64,000 bases of DNA from Microcebus murinus (GCF_040939455.1 NC_134109.1:34365501-34429500), one strand, 5' to 3'; numbered from the stretch's first letter, positions 31,473 to 43,769 are shown. The notes: generated from the letters alone by a model not told the origin. Program-made: numbers and translations.

Positions 31473-32950
31473 TATTTTAACTTTTAAATTGCAGAATGGG
31501 GTACTTCATGGCTCCTTTAGAAATAGCTGCTTTTCCATGTCAGTGGCTTTGTTCCAATGACAGAGCAGTCCCCAAAGAGACAGTCCTATACTCAGTTGGG
31601 TTGATGTGTCCCGCAGGCCAGTGAAGCCATGGACCGCAGCTAGCCTCTGAAATGGCTCTTCTGAATTAAATGGGATGTCTTTCTCCCCCAGATTCTGTGT
31701 GGGAGGCTTATACATTTGGTTTGGTAATGAGTTCGCTTTTTAAGCCAAAGAAGTGAAGAGAATAAAAGAAGAGAGAAGGCGTGAGAGGCAATCATAGAAA
31801 CCTGGAGGCTCAGATTCTCCAAAATGAAAAAGGAGCCTGCATTTCTGCAAAAACAAGAAAGAAACAACTAACAATCTCAAAGCTCATTATGATTTAACTT
31901 TGAGATAGCACAAAATGACAGTAATGTGACTACTGAAGCCTGTTTTAACTATAAGCAGGACAAAGGAATGGAAATGGAGTGTATTAGCAGCAGCATAAAG
32001 ATAACCTCCTCGTTTACAGGTTGTGCATACATTAGTGCACGAATGTACTGTTAAAAGCTACTAAATCTCTCTAAAGTGGTCATTTCTCTTTCTTTGGCAA
32101 ATTATTGAAAAATCTTTGTTGTATATTTACTTGAACTAAATTCTTGGAACCTTTTAAGAGACTAATTTTCTGTTGTTAGAATGTAAACTGTTGCTGATGG
32201 TAGCCACAGATAGGAAGAGGAACATTGCCTTCTAAAACCCAAAAGGGTAAAGTATGAGCTCATCCAATTTTTTTTTCTGAAAAAGAGCATTTGCTTTTGT
32301 GTCAGGGTATTGTGGAAGATTTAAAAATAGAAGAATCTGAGAGCCCTATTTTCCCATTGACTGATGGTGGCAGTTCTTTTGCATCTTCATGTGTCTGTCA
32401 TTACTATCATGATCACTATTATCATCTTTCTTTGACTTTTCCCATCTGAGAAGTATAAATTATCCTTGGCTTTATATCATGAGATAAAAATCTGAATGGA
32501 AATGCTAGGCATTGGTGCTTGGATTAATTGCATAAGTTAGGAACTTTATAATTTGATCTTGGGTATTGTGAGAAGTCAGTGTCCATAATTACTTAACTCT
32601 TCCAATATACATCATCCTAAGAGGAGTTATGAGAATATCAGTGGATTTGAAGAACTTTTAAAATTTCATCCTTCCGGTTCTACGAGTAAAAAAAAAAAAA
32701 TTTCAAGCCAACTGAATTGGCTCACTAAGATGTACTTCAAAATGATACCAAGAGGCAACTGCACAATTGCAAAGCAGAGCAGCAGGTTTGTAAATGTCAT
32801 TGTTAGCTACATTTGTTGAATTCATATGAGGGTATGGAGCCCTTGGTATAAGAAAACGCAAAAGGAAGAAGAGACTTTTTTTACTTTCGAGGTGTTTACT
32901 CTGTCTTTTGGTTTACAACTTTATATGTATGATAAAGCAGAAGACAGTAT
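31473..32950. other. unique sequence, nothing recognised
   Basis: Minus-strand frames of 69 and 75 codons at 31,506-31,867 overlap in different frames and match nothing I know. An A-run lies at 32,688-32,700. Confidence 0.4.
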
Positions 32951-32954
32951 GAAT

Positions 32955-33485
32955 CAGATGACTAGGGATCAGTGCCCCTCCCTGCCTCTATATGACTTTG
33001 AGCAAGTCACTAAAATCCTTGTGGGTTGAAGGTTTTTCATTTGAAAAATGAGCAAGCTAGAAAAGATATTTTCTTTTCTTTTTTTTCTTTCTTTCTTTTT
33101 CTTTTTTTTTTTTGAGACAGAGTCTCACTTTGTTGCCCAGGCTAGAGTAAGTGCCATGGCATCAGCCTAGCTCACAGCAACCTCAAACTCCTGGGCTCAA
33201 GTGATCCTCCTGCCTCAGCCTCCCGAGTAGCTGGGACTACAGGCATGCACCACCATGCCTGGCTAATTTTTTCTATATATATATTAGTTGGCCAATTAAT
33301 TTCTATCTATTTATAGTAGAGATGGGATCTCGCTCTTGCTCAGGCTGGTCTCGAACTCCTGAGCTCAAACCATCCACCTGCCTCGGCCTCCCAGAGAGTT
33401 AGGATTACAGGCGTGAGCCACTGCGCCCGGCCTTAGAAAAGATATTTTCTAATATTTCTTTCAGTTCTAAAAGTGTATGATTCTG
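32955..33485 (+). mobile_element. MIR SINE split by an Alu
   Basis: 'tgactttgagcaagtcacta' and 'tttcatttgaaaaatgagca' lead up to 33,057. After the Alu and its duplication the MIR continues with 'tttcagttctaaaagtgtat'. The joined order fits one MIR copy that existed before the Alu. Confidence 0.7.
33075..33433 (-). mobile_element. strepsirrhine-type Alu, full length
   Basis: Reverse-complement Alu beginning with a T/CTTT-rich tail and 'gagacagagtctcactttgt', including the lemur-type linker 'ttggccaattaatttctatc' and ending 'gagccactgcgcccggcc'. A perfect 17-base duplication, tagaaaagatattttct, lies at 33,058-33,074 and 33,434-33,450. Confidence 0.97.
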
Positions 33486-33519
33486 AGCGAACACAAATTA
33501 ACATGGTGTGAACAAGATG

Positions 33520-34237
33520 CTTTGTTCACTTATTCAGCAACATTGAGAGCATTCTAGGAGCTAAGTACTCTAATGGGGCTGTGGATATAAAAGACAGGAA
33601 CACTTGGTCCTGCTTTCAAGAGGCTTGTAGAGTAAGAAGCAAGACTGACCAAGTAGCAATTACAGTGCACTGTGCTTAGTGTGGCCTGACTAAAGCCATG
33701 GGTGTCCAGAGGAGGACAGGGCTAGCTCTGGGGTCAAGCAGGCAGCCATGCAGGTTGTGGTGGTGATAGGCCCCAAAACACAAGCAAAAATTCATCAGGG
33801 TGAGAAGAGGGGAGGATGGCCCTGGCAAAAGGAGCAGCATTAACATGGCTCAAAAGTGTGAACAAACACCCGTGTTTGAAGGGTTAACTCAAACATGGAT
33901 ATATCAGTAGTATAAGGTAATGGAGACAGGGCAATTGTTTGAGACCTGATTGTGAAGAGCCTTGAATATCCTGCTAAAAGCTTTTGACTTTATCTCAAAG
34001 GCACTGGGAAATCTTGAAGAATAGGAGACATGATCAGTTTTCTTTCAGCAAATTCACTCATGTGGCATTGTGGAGTCTGAATAGAGGGAGAATGGAAGGG
34101 AGAGGAAGCTCTTAGGAAACTATTTTGATGGTCCAAGGGAGGAACAGTGAGAGCCTTATTTGGGGCTGTGACAGTGGGAACAGGGAGGAAGGACACATTT
34201 GAGATATGGCCTAGAGATGGAATTGACAAAGCCCACT
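33520..34237 (-). mobile_element. LINE L2 fragment
   Basis: The plus strand reads antisense L2 3' end ('cttattcagcaacattgaga', 'ggtcctgctttcaagaggct') and ORF2 ('gaagagccttgaatatcctg', 'gactttatctcaaaggcact', 'tttgatggtccaagggagga'). Confidence 0.8.
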
Positions 34238-34610
34238 TAGTTTCTTCATTCATCACTCAACAAATCTTTATTCAGTGCCCACTATGCACCAGCCAGTGTA
34301 AACCTGGCACTACATGAAGAGAATATAAACCCTGCTGAAATGCTGAGGAGGGAGTGGTGCTAGTTTGGGTGTGCTTCCTGGAGGAGGTGAAGTCTGACCC
34401 AAGTTCCCAAGGAAGGAAAAGAGACATGAATTTTTAGAAAGAGGCAGGGGAACATTTTTATGCCTGGCCATAAAAAGTAAAGAATGAGGAGATGGCCAGA
34501 AGGTGTGCTTGGCTAGCAAAGAGAATCTTTTGCCAGTGCTAAAATGGAGAGATAGGAGGGTGGAAAGACTGAGCAGAAACACCTAAATTTGATGTGCTAA
34601 GCCAGAGGGA
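34238..34610 (-). mobile_element. second LINE L2 fragment, same orientation
   Basis: A new L2 3' end begins at once after the previous copy: 'tcattcatcactcaacaaat' and 'cagtgcccactatgcacca', then 'cttcctggaggaggtgaagt'. Two abutting 3' ends show two insertions, not one long copy. Confidence 0.75.
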
Positions 34611-34639
34611 ACCACTGTGGGTTTTTAGAAGGAGAGGGG

Positions 34640-34738
34640 TTGTGTAGTACAATAGAAAAAGAGACTGAATGCTTGAAGATCTGGGTTGTGCCATTATCTA
34701 ACTGGGTCAACATTCAAGTCACTTCATGTCTCCAGGGA
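34640..34738 (+). mobile_element. MIR SINE fragment
   Basis: 'tgcttgaagatctgggttgt' and 'cattcaagtcacttcatgtc' resemble the MIR core. Short and diverged. Confidence 0.5.
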
Positions 34739-34748
34739 AGACATTAAG

Positions 34749-34835
34749 GCAAATCCATATCCAGAGGAAGTGTTTATTCCACTAAAGACAAAATGCTGCC
34801 CTTCCCATGATGAAAGCAGTCCAATGTAATCAACC
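34749..34835 (-). mobile_element. detached ERVL integrase-region fragment
   Basis: Closely matches 37,040-37,120 in the ERVL internal region below: both contain 'actaaagacaaaatg', 'atgatg.aa.cagtcca' and 'tgtaatca'. It lies on the far side of the LTR, where host flank is expected. It therefore belongs to another ERVL insertion or a rearrangement. Confidence 0.8.
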
Positions 34836-34873
34836 AATTTGTATAATTTGGATGGAGCAAAATAGGTACAGAG

Positions 34874-35428
34874 ATGTGTATTGGTCAGTGTTTTCCAGAG
34901 AGACAGAACCAGTAGGATGTATGGAAGGAGATTTATTAGGGGGAATTGGCTCACATAATCACAGAGGCAGACAGGCCAACTGCAAGCTGGAGAACCAGAG
35001 AAGCTGGTAGCATGGCTCAGTTCATGTCCAAAGCCTCAGAACCAGGGAGGCCAACAATGTAGCCCCTAGTCAGGCCTGAGAGCCACTAGGAGGCTGCTGG
35101 TGCAAGCTCCAGAGTCCAAAAGCTGAAGAACCTGGAATTTGATGTCCAAAGGCAGGAGAAAGGGAAAGCATTCTGCTCTGGAAGGGAGAGAAGATTAGAG
35201 AGAGCCAGTCCCCCTTCTTAGGCCTGTTTGTTTCAGCTGGGCCCCCAGCTGATTAGATGGTACCTGCCTACATTGCAGGCAGATCATCCTCTTTCAGTCC
35301 ACTGACTCACACGTCCATCCCCTCTGGAAACACCCTCATACACACTCCCAGAAACAATGCTTCACCAGCCATCTAGGCATCTCTCAATCCAGTCAAATTA
35401 ACATAACACTTAAAATTAACCATCACAA
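34874..35428 (-). mobile_element. MLT2-type LTR (3' LTR of an ERVL provirus)
   Basis: Plus-strand text 'tattggtcagtgttttccag', 'agatttattagggggaattg', 'ggccaactgcaagctggaga' and 'ttaaaattaaccatcacaa' is the reverse complement of MLT2. It directly joins the ERVL internal 3' end at 35,429 ('agtccaccccttgtcaactt'). Confidence 0.9.
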
Positions 35429-38400
35429 GTCCACCCCTTGTCAACTTGGCACACATATGCATCTTTTTAAATGATACTTAATATCCAAGTAAAGACAATA
35501 ACAAGGTCATAATTCCACCTAACATAATACACTTATCCTTTGTGCAGCCAAAAACACACAATCCCATCTCCAGAAGAGTAGGTAAAGTTCTTGAGTAATG
35601 TTTACTCTTCTCCTGATATCCCATAACTTAAATGCTCAATGTAAAGTTAACAATACTTGAATACTGATATAAAGTCAATAAATTTTATGTTATATGATAA
35701 AGGAACAAGAAAAGAAAGAAAACAAAGATATTTGCTTAATATACGTGTATATATGCAAAAATGTACTCTTTTTTTTTACTTTTATATTATGGGGGTACAA
35801 ACATTGTTAGGGTTACATATATTGACCCTGCCATTCCTCCCCCACCCCCCGCCTTACGAAAACATCAAGCGTGTCCTACCCTCAGGTGGTGCGTATCACA
35901 CCTATTTTGTAAGTATATATGTATATATCCTTCCCCTCCTCCCCCCTCCTATCTGCCCACCACCCGATAAAACTGTTTTTTTTTTTTCGTTTTTTGACCT
36001 TTGGGTTAGATTGTATATCTTTGCCTTTCCCTACGAAGGGTTAGAGCAAAAAGGTACTCTTAACAAAGTGGGGAGGAAATACAACAATTACAGTTTTCAT
36101 TTCTATAACTGGCCAGATGGTCGTCACTAAAGCTATAACCACCTTCTTCTGCTACCCATTCTGTATTCCCTTTGCTTTCAGCAAGCACCTCAGATGGTCA
36201 TAGTTCTTAACCTGGTGGGGTGACCCAAACCTTCATTCCTGAAGGGTCTGGGTCATTCATAGTCCTGCCTGGATTGGGTAGTTATAGTTTTCCATTGATC
36301 TTAATCACAGATCATGGTAACACTAACAGATACCTGAAGGGATTTTCTTTATTCCAGACATACTCTTCCTTACCTCCACTGTGAAGTAGTAGTCCAATTT
36401 CTTCTTTGTAGTCTAGATCGATCACCCTAGTCAACATCATATCTCCCTTCTTAGCCTGTTGACTCAGAGGCATGAGGAGTCAAAAGTGGCTGGGTGGCAG
36501 TCTTAACTTTCAGTTCAATAGAATCATTGTTGTATCTCCTGGTAGAAGCATTCCTCCCTCTGGAACTAAGACCTCTAGACCAGCAGAACATAATATTGCA
36601 GGAACAGGAAGCAAAAATTTTGCGTGGGTCACTAGGGGTAATAGTGAGTGGTGTCACTTCCATTTGTACCCCTTGATTCCTGAGCAAATGAATCCTGGCT
36701 ATGAGAGAAACAGTACCACACATTGTATGCCAACTCAGAATACATACAACCATCTGGAGAACCCTGCCCCAGCTCTACAAAATATTGTCACCTGGCTGGT
36801 GCTGTAACTGCAACTTCAAAAGGCCATTCCAGTGTTCTATCAAGCCAGTTACTTTAGGATGATGGGGAATATGGTAAGATCAGTGAATTCTATGAGTATG
36901 GGCCCATTGTCACACTTCTTTAGCTATAAGTGAGTTCCTTGGTCAGAAGCAATGCTGTGTGGAATACTATGATTGTGGATAAGGCATTCTATAAGTCCAC
37001 AGATGGTAGTTTTGCCAGAAGCATTGCATGCAGGGGAGACAAATCCATATCTAGAGTGTCTGTTTCACTAAAGACAAAATGTTGCCCCTTCCATGATGGA
37101 ACCAGTCCAGTGTAATCAGCCTGTCTCCAGGTAGCTGGCTGATCACCCTGGGGAATGATGCCATATTGGGGGCTCAGTGTTGGTCACTGCTGCTGGCAAA
37201 TTGGGTACTCTGGTATCTGTAGCCAGGTTGGCCTTGATGAGTAGGAGTCCATGTTGCTGAGCTCATGCATAGCCTCCATTCCTGCCACCATGGCTACTTT
37301 ATTCTTGAGCCCATTGGGTGATGACATGTGTGGCTGGGGAAAGAGGCTGACTGGTGTCCACAGAACAGGTCATCCTATTGACTCTATTATTTAAATTCTC
37401 CTCTGCTAAGGTCACCTCTAGGTGAGCATTTATATGGACATAAATATCTTCACATCTTTTGCCTACTCAGAGAGGTCTATTCACATACTTCTTCCCCAAA
37501 TTTCTTTGTCACCAATTTTCCAGTCATGTTACTTCATGTTCCAATCATGTTCCTCCAAGTCTCTGACCAGCCAACCAAATCATTAGCTACAGCCCATGAA
37601 TCAGTATATAATTGCACATCTAGTCATTTCACCTTCCAAGAAAAGTGCACAACCAGGTGAACTGCCTGAAGATTTCCCTTCCCCACTGTCCTTTAGGGAT
37701 GTCCCAGAAAGGAACTGTTGTGCTACTGCTACAGCTGTCCACTTTTGGGTGGTGCCTACATATTGTGCAGAAGCATCTGTAAACAAGGCCTTGGTCTTCT
37801 CTTCTTATGTCAAAAGATCATAGAGAATTCCCTATGAATCCATAGCTGCAGGCTGGGAGAGAGAAGGCAATGTAGCAGGAGTAGGGACCATGGGCATTTG
37901 GGCCACCTCTTCATGTAACATACTATGCCTTCAGGATCTGCTTGAGCCCTATTATCTATATACCACTTTCATTTAATGGTGGAGTGCTGCTGTGCACACC
38001 CAACTTTATGACTTAATGGGGTCAGATAACATCCAGTTCATGATATGCAGCTCAGGTCACATGGTAACTTGGTGGCCCATGATCAAGCATTCAGTTTCTA
38101 CTAAGGCCCAGTAATAGGCCAAGAGGTGTCTTTCAAAAGGAGAGTAGTTATCTGTGGATAATGGCAGGGCCTTGCTCTAAAATGTTAAAGTTTTCCATTG
38201 TGATTTACCTATAGAAAGGCTCCAAACAGCATCCCTATTTTCCACTGATCCTTAAGTACCATTGGATCTGCTGATCACATGGCCCAAGTGGCAGAGTAGC
38301 TTGCACAGCAGTCGGAACCTGTTGCAGAGCCTTCTCCTGTTGTGGGCTCCACTCAAAACTAAGTATTTTGGGGTCATTTGGTAAATGGGCTAGACTTACA

Positions 38401-38640
38401 CACCCAAAGGAAGAAGGTGTTGCCTCTAAAATCCAAATAGGCCCACTAGGCATTGTGCCTCTTTCTTGGTTGTAGGAGGGGCCACATGCAACAACTTATG
38501 CTCTACCTTAGAAGGGATATCTTGACAGGCTCCACACCAACAGACCCCTAGAAATTTCATTGAGGTAGAAGGCCCCTGAATTTTAGTTGGGTTTATTTCC
38601 TACTCTCTGACATGCTAATAAGTCCAGAGTGGTTGCTGGC
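35429..38640 (-). mobile_element. ERVL-class endogenous retrovirus internal region, 5'-truncated and decayed
   Basis: On the minus strand, from high to low coordinate, remnants appear of the reverse transcriptase C-terminal part (about 38,640-38,000) and RNase H (about 37,960-37,560, with a TDASAQYVGTTQKW-like start). The integrase (about 37,500-36,780) and a dUTPase (about 36,540-36,300) follow, then the 3' LTR. A dUTPase downstream of integrase and no env are features of the ERV-L (class III) group. Stops and frameshifts occur in every domain, so nothing is expressible as a full protein. Gag, protease, most of RT and the 5' LTR are missing; the break is near 38,640. A separate L1 tail is inserted at 35,771-36,045. 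Confidence 0.88.
35771..36045 (-). mobile_element. 5'-truncated L1 3' end inserted in the ERVL
   Basis: Reads poly(T), 'tatgggggtacaaac', 'gggttacatatattgaccct' and C-rich text like a lemur L1 3'UTR in reverse. Flanked by gcaaaaatgtactctt (35,755-35,770) and gcaaaaaggtactctt (36,046-36,061), a 16-base duplication with one mismatch. It interrupts the ERVL internal sequence. The plus frames at 35,657-36,130 and 35,761-35,970 cross it and are not genes. Confidence 0.8.
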
Positions 38641-39250
38641 TGGTAGAAAAAAAAAAAGTATTGAGATGGAAACTGAGCTAAGAGACAACTGGAATAGTCC
38701 ATTTGAAATGCACATAAAGTGCATTTTCAACTATACAAATCATTGGCCAGGCATTCTATAGAATGTGCAAACCGTGGAGCAGACATTACATAGACACTAG
38801 GAAAACAGGGATAAAAAGTGGCAGGGAATGGAATCTCCAGCCTGCTGGGCACAGGGAGGCAGAAACATTGTCCAGGAACACCCTGGTACCTGCTTCTACT
38901 TTATGCCCTTCTATCTCACCTGACTTCTACCTTTTAATACAGCCTTGCCATTACTAAGTTTGGCTCAAGAACCACAAAAATGATGCCTATATGGAAGTAT
39001 TGCCTATCAGGCATGATTGCATGTGTATATTCTTGAATAGTGATGCAAGTGCCAGGTATGAAAAGATTAGGCTTGGACAGCATCACAACACCCAGCTTCT
39101 CTGAGGACTGTGGTATGCTCTGTTTTTGCTCTAGGTAGCTTCGCTGTTGACTCCAACATTCTTGGTTAAATAAAACAGGCATGTAACCTTGCAGCTTAAG
39201 TGGATATCACTTCTCCCTGCGAATTTAAACCTACTTGAAAGCTTCATCAG
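38641..39250. other. unique sequence, nothing recognised
   Basis: Begins right after the ERVL break with an A11 run at 38,648-38,658. No repeat or exon named. Confidence 0.4.
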
Positions 39251-39254
39251 TCTT

Positions 39255-39370
39255 TTCCCTCAATGGATTTACAGTTAAATGGGAAGATAGACATATAAAC
39301 AAACAAATTACAATATGACAAGTGATCTTTGGTCCTATAACTGGCAGGGCAGTACTAGGAACCCAAAATA
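39255..39370 (-). mobile_element. possible L2 3' fragment
   Basis: 'atgggaagatagacatataa', 'acaatatgacaagtgatctt' and 'gcagggcagtactaggaac' resemble antisense L2 3' sequence. Short and uncertain. Confidence 0.4.
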
Positions 39371-39755
39371 AAATAATTCACTCTGCTGAGTTTTGGCTGT
39401 ATCCTAATTTAAGGGTCCTAACAGTTGAGTTTCTTTCTAAAACATTGCTCTGGGTCCTAACAAGTGGAGGTGCCCTGGTGGCCTAGGAGAGAATGTTCTC
39501 CCAGGGGTGGGGTGGGGGCTTGAGCCAAGAGAAAGGTGATTCTCCTTGAGCTCTAAAAAAAAGCAGCCCTGGATTTTCCTGCTTAGGATTACACTGCCTA
39601 ATCTGCCTGTAGACCTCCCCATCTTCCTCTGTTCTGGCTCTTCTTGGATCGCTAATCTGAGGGAAGCTGATTGATGTAGATAACCTTTGTCTTCTGTAGA
39701 TGCTCAGCCAGAGGCTAGGCACCAAGCTGGAGAGGCTGGAAACCTGGGCTCCAGA
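39371..39755. other. unique sequence, nothing recognised
   Basis: Minus-strand frames at 39,437-39,725 have no known domain. Confidence 0.4.
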
Positions 39756-39757
39756 GA

Positions 39758-40010
39758 ATCTTCAAGTAAGAAGAGACCTCAGAGGTCACTAGATCCATTC
39801 CCTCATAAGAAGCTTAAACCTGTTCTGTCATAATTTAGATAAGAAAATTAAGGCAAGTTACTTACCCTTGGGATATAATTCACTCATCAGTTAAAAAGGA
39901 CTATCGTCCTTCTCACTCAAAAAGCTAATATGAGGAGGAAATACTATTTGGGAAGACATTTTTGCAAAATAGAGAATCAATAAATACACTGCACTGTTTA
40001 ATTATCAATT
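39758..40010 (+). mobile_element. MIR-like SINE, diverged
   Basis: 'agagacctcagaggtcacta', 'gaaaattaaggcaagttact' and 'agaatcaataaatacactg' keep MIR order. Confidence 0.5.
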
Positions 40011-41337
40011 CTTTCTATAGCTTCTTCTAGCCTCCAGTATCTACTGGACATTTTTAGTTTCATCAGCTGTCTTAAAGTGTTCTTAAATTTTTTCAATTTC
40101 AGTCAAGCTACTGAGGTGCAACTGTAATTCATATTCTTCCGGAGGGACACCTAAAGTCAGCTTTCATTCCTAAGTATCCAAAGCCTGATTTTTTATTTCT
40201 TTTTTAAAAGAGAGAAATGAAAGCTTCAATAGAGAGGTTGGCAACAGAATAAAAGAAGGAATTTCTTTCAGGCTTTCCAAGAAAACAGAATGGAAATCTT
40301 GAAATAGAAATTACTTTTTAATGGTGCCTTGAAAAATGTGCCTTTCTTATCCCCTTCCTCAATATGGCCTATGCAAGCAATTAAATCATTGTGTATCTTT
40401 AAAATGAATAAAAGTAGAGGTATTTTAGGAGATGGAAGGAACTCAGAGATGTCCTAGTTTATCCACCTAGTTTCTGAAGTAGGGAAGTGGGATTGAGGAT
40501 AGGTGAAAGATTTCGTCTTGATTTCCAGTTTTTCAGTGCTGAACCAAGACCAAAACCAGGGTTCCTAACTCTCAGTCTGGGGATCTCACCACTAGGACAG
40601 AGGTTAAGACATCATTAGAAATAATACACTTTAGGCAGAGAATGGCATTCTATTCTAAGACTAGTACCAGTGTCCAATCTGGTCATAAGGGTAGCAGAAG
40701 CATTAAAAGATCCCAGGGCAGGGATTTTCATCTATACTGTCAAAGGGCATTTGGGCTAGAGATCATAAGCAACACTTCAGATGTTTACCCTGGACATAAA
40801 ACATCTGCTGTTTTGAATTCGAACTGCTCCTATTTCATAGAGGAGGGGAAATTGGTTAGTTTTCCTTCTCCTAGCTCAGAATAGTTCCAGTTGTTCTAAT
40901 CTTTCTGCTATGGTTTAGGCCCCTGTCTTGCTCTGTCCCAGTAGGGAGCCTGGTGACCTGTGTGGAATGTCAGGTTATGGAGAATAAGAGTTCCTAGGAG
41001 GAAGGAGAAGATCCTTCTGGTTAAATCCTGTTACAGTGACCCCCACCCCTCACCATGACTAAATTCCCTTGGTGTTAACCCAAATCAATCTCACTCAGGT
41101 TATGTAGGCCAATGCCTGTGTCTTAGAAATAGTTGTTTCACATGATCTCACCATCATGAACATTCTCTCTCCCTACTGGACATCTTTCTCATAGAAATGA
41201 GTTTCTAATAAGCCCAGGGGAGCAGGGTCTACTTGGGGAGGATGGACCTGGCCCATTTGTGTCCCTCTGCTTCTCTGTCCCGTTCTTGGGTGACGCAGCA
41301 CGGGCTCTCTGTCTTTTGCATCCACCATGAAGTAACT
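40011..41337. other. unique sequence with a possible MIR piece
   Basis: A MIR-like phrase occurs at 40,436-40,480 ('ggaactcagagatgtcctag'). The rest is unassigned. Confidence 0.4.
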
Positions 41338-41450
41338 TACCCTGCTGCCTCCAAAGGCCTCTTCTCTTAGGGACTTTGTGGCCAGTAGGGGCTTTTCTGG
41401 AGCCTTGAAGTTCTCACATCTGCCAAAGTAAGGCAGCAGATTTTTAGAGG
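41310..41450. repeat. diverged paralogous segment, copy A
   Basis: Aligns by eye with 43,770-43,915 in the same orientation: 'ccctgctgc.tcc.a.ggcct.tt.tct.a.ggact..tgg', '..ctttt.ctgg.gcct.ga.g.tctcac', '.gattttta..gg'. On the minus strand copy A has acceptor- and donor-like ends with an open frame at 41,338-41,416. Copy B has lost the donor (gttag for gtaag). Either an unnamed repeat or an old local duplication. Confidence 0.6.
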
Positions 41451-43769
41451 ATAACATATAGTATATGTTATCAGGTAGGGTGGGGCAGTGATTCCCAGGC
41501 TGGGGGAATTGAAGGGTTAAGATGTTTTATGTATAGGGTATCCTGGAAACACAGCACCATAGAGTCCTGAAGCAGGAAGGAGTTTAGGATTATCTACATC
41601 AATGGAGATGAGTTTGGGTGTGAGAACCTTTGAGGTATGGCTGCAACACAGAATCCATTGGAACGCAGACTTGGCAGAGAAAAACACATTTTTTTTTTTC
41701 ATGGAAGATCTAACAATGTGGATCTGGGGAAGAAGGCAAGAGAAAAGAGGTGGGCTTTCTCTAGCCCTGAGGGTGAAATGACTTGGCAGAGGACACTCAA
41801 GTAATCCTTTTTCCCATACTATAAATCAAGTGGATCTACTTTCCAGAGCAGCTGTTTTGGGGAGGTAAGGAGAACTTATCTTCATTAAATGAGTCAGCAA
41901 GAAGCCAGATGTTTGCATCTGGAGCTGGGCCTTGTGATTCCTGCTACTTGCTGCCATTTTGTTCCTGGGTTGACCATCTGACCTTTTGTCCACAAAATGA
42001 AGCAGTGAAACACTCCTGCCAATGAAGTAAAGGAAAGGGTTCTCCTCCCACTGTTCCATCATGAAAGTACCATATTTGGTAACAGTTGTTGTTTGAAAGT
42101 GCCAATTAATCATACCATCTGCCCTCTGAATTCTGAACCAGTTTAGGACTAGGCATAGGAATCCAAAAGGGTTCAGTGCATTTACCTTGTCCAATCCCAG
42201 GAGAACATGGCTCAGACTCCAGGGCTACATGGACTTCATCATCTTCCCCATCTGACTTGAACTTAGGACCCCATTACAAGCAGGACAGGTAGATTCTACA
42301 GTGGTAAAAGGTGGATTTTTATAGCATGGAAAAGCCTGGAGTGCGGAGGAAACCACCTGAGGGGAGTGGGCAGACAAGATCCAAAAGAGAGCCAGTGAGA
42401 GCCAGTCACATGCTCAGGACACTTCCCTGTATCAGCAGATGGGACATAGTGGGGATGGAGAAGATGGGGGGTGAGTGGGAGGACCTAGTATATCAAGAGG
42501 GCACACGTTCTTATTTTAAGATCTGATGCAGGAACAGGGGAAGAAAATAGCTCCTCTACACCCACCCTCTCTTTCTCAGAGAAACCTACTTATCTCTGTA
42601 CCTTCATCTATAGTCCTCACTGTTGCCCATTCCAAGGTTGTCTTCTGCTTGTTTGTGTTTCCTCCTAGTCCACACAGTGCTCAACACAAAGTAGTTTTCT
42701 TAGCAAATCCATGTTTGGATCCAGGTCTACACTTAGGTGAAATGGCAAGTGGTTGTCCAAGATTGGGGGCTCCCTTAGACAAGGGTCTGAGTACCAGTAA
42801 TTCATCTGGGATATGATGCCAGCAAACACCAGTAGAAGAAGAAGGAAGTGAGTCAGGGAAGGAAAAGCAGCCAGTAAAGGGTGTTATGAAGCAAGTCACC
42901 ACTGAGGCAACTGGAACTTGTTCACCTGGGAGAATGACTCTATGCCACTATAGAAACAATGCCTAAAGTCATCCCAGTTGGAGTGAAGGATCTGAGGTGT
43001 TTGTTTACCACTGTTGTAAAGTCAAACAGTCTAAGGCTGCTTTTCTGTTAAGTACTTCCAGCCTCCAGTACACATGATATGCAATTTTTGCTGTATAAAG
43101 TAAAACTTGACCTAGCAGTTAGATGGGAGACACTCATCAGCCTTGTGGTTTGTCTCCGTGATTTTTGTTGCTTTTGCCACAAGAGGTTTTATAGGCTCCA
43201 CTGTCAAGTAGGATGTACTGCAGCAGTCACCAACCAACCCTCCAAGGAGCTGTCAACCTCTGACATATATGAAGAAAACAACAGCCCTGAACAGAACTCC
43301 ATAACCAACTCTATAACCAGATAAGATCTTACAGAAACTGTCAAGAGAGAATGGCAGGTACTACAGTACTTCCTAAGCTTCACAAAATGCTTCCTGCTGC
43401 TGAGTTCCTGACCTCATTCCAGCTATTTACTAGCTGAGATCAAATTGACTTCTGAGAAGTTTCTTCCTCTCTGAGTGTAGGATGAACCTTGCCTGTTTTC
43501 AACTTGACCACTTGAAATCTGGCATAGGTACCTGGACCAACTCTTGGGGCTGACAGCTGGGGATCACCCCTTCAGGCCACTCTCTGGTTCTCCCTGGGAT
43601 GAAAAGGAAAGTGAATCATGAGTAGGTGGTGGGTCCTGGGGAGGCTTTATCTCAAATAGATTGGTCACCTGAGCATCCTGGCTCCTGTCTTGCTCTTTTC
43701 TCTCAAGAATCTATGCTCTGTACAGGCCTTTGAGATGCCCCTTGGCCGGTCTTAGGGATCTCCTCTGAT
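41451..43769. other. unique sequence between the paralogous segments
   Basis: No named repeat. It holds a weak exon-like minus segment at 42,186-42,261 and a 122-codon minus frame at 41,826-42,194 with no recognised domain. Confidence 0.4.

Noticed and set aside
35657..36130. 157-codon plus frame
   Set aside because: Runs across the reverse-oriented L1 3' tail and flanking ERVL sequence; chance frame in T/C-rich DNA.
41826..42194. 122-codon minus frame
   Set aside because: No recognisable domain, and its composition gives no coding signal; left as unassigned.
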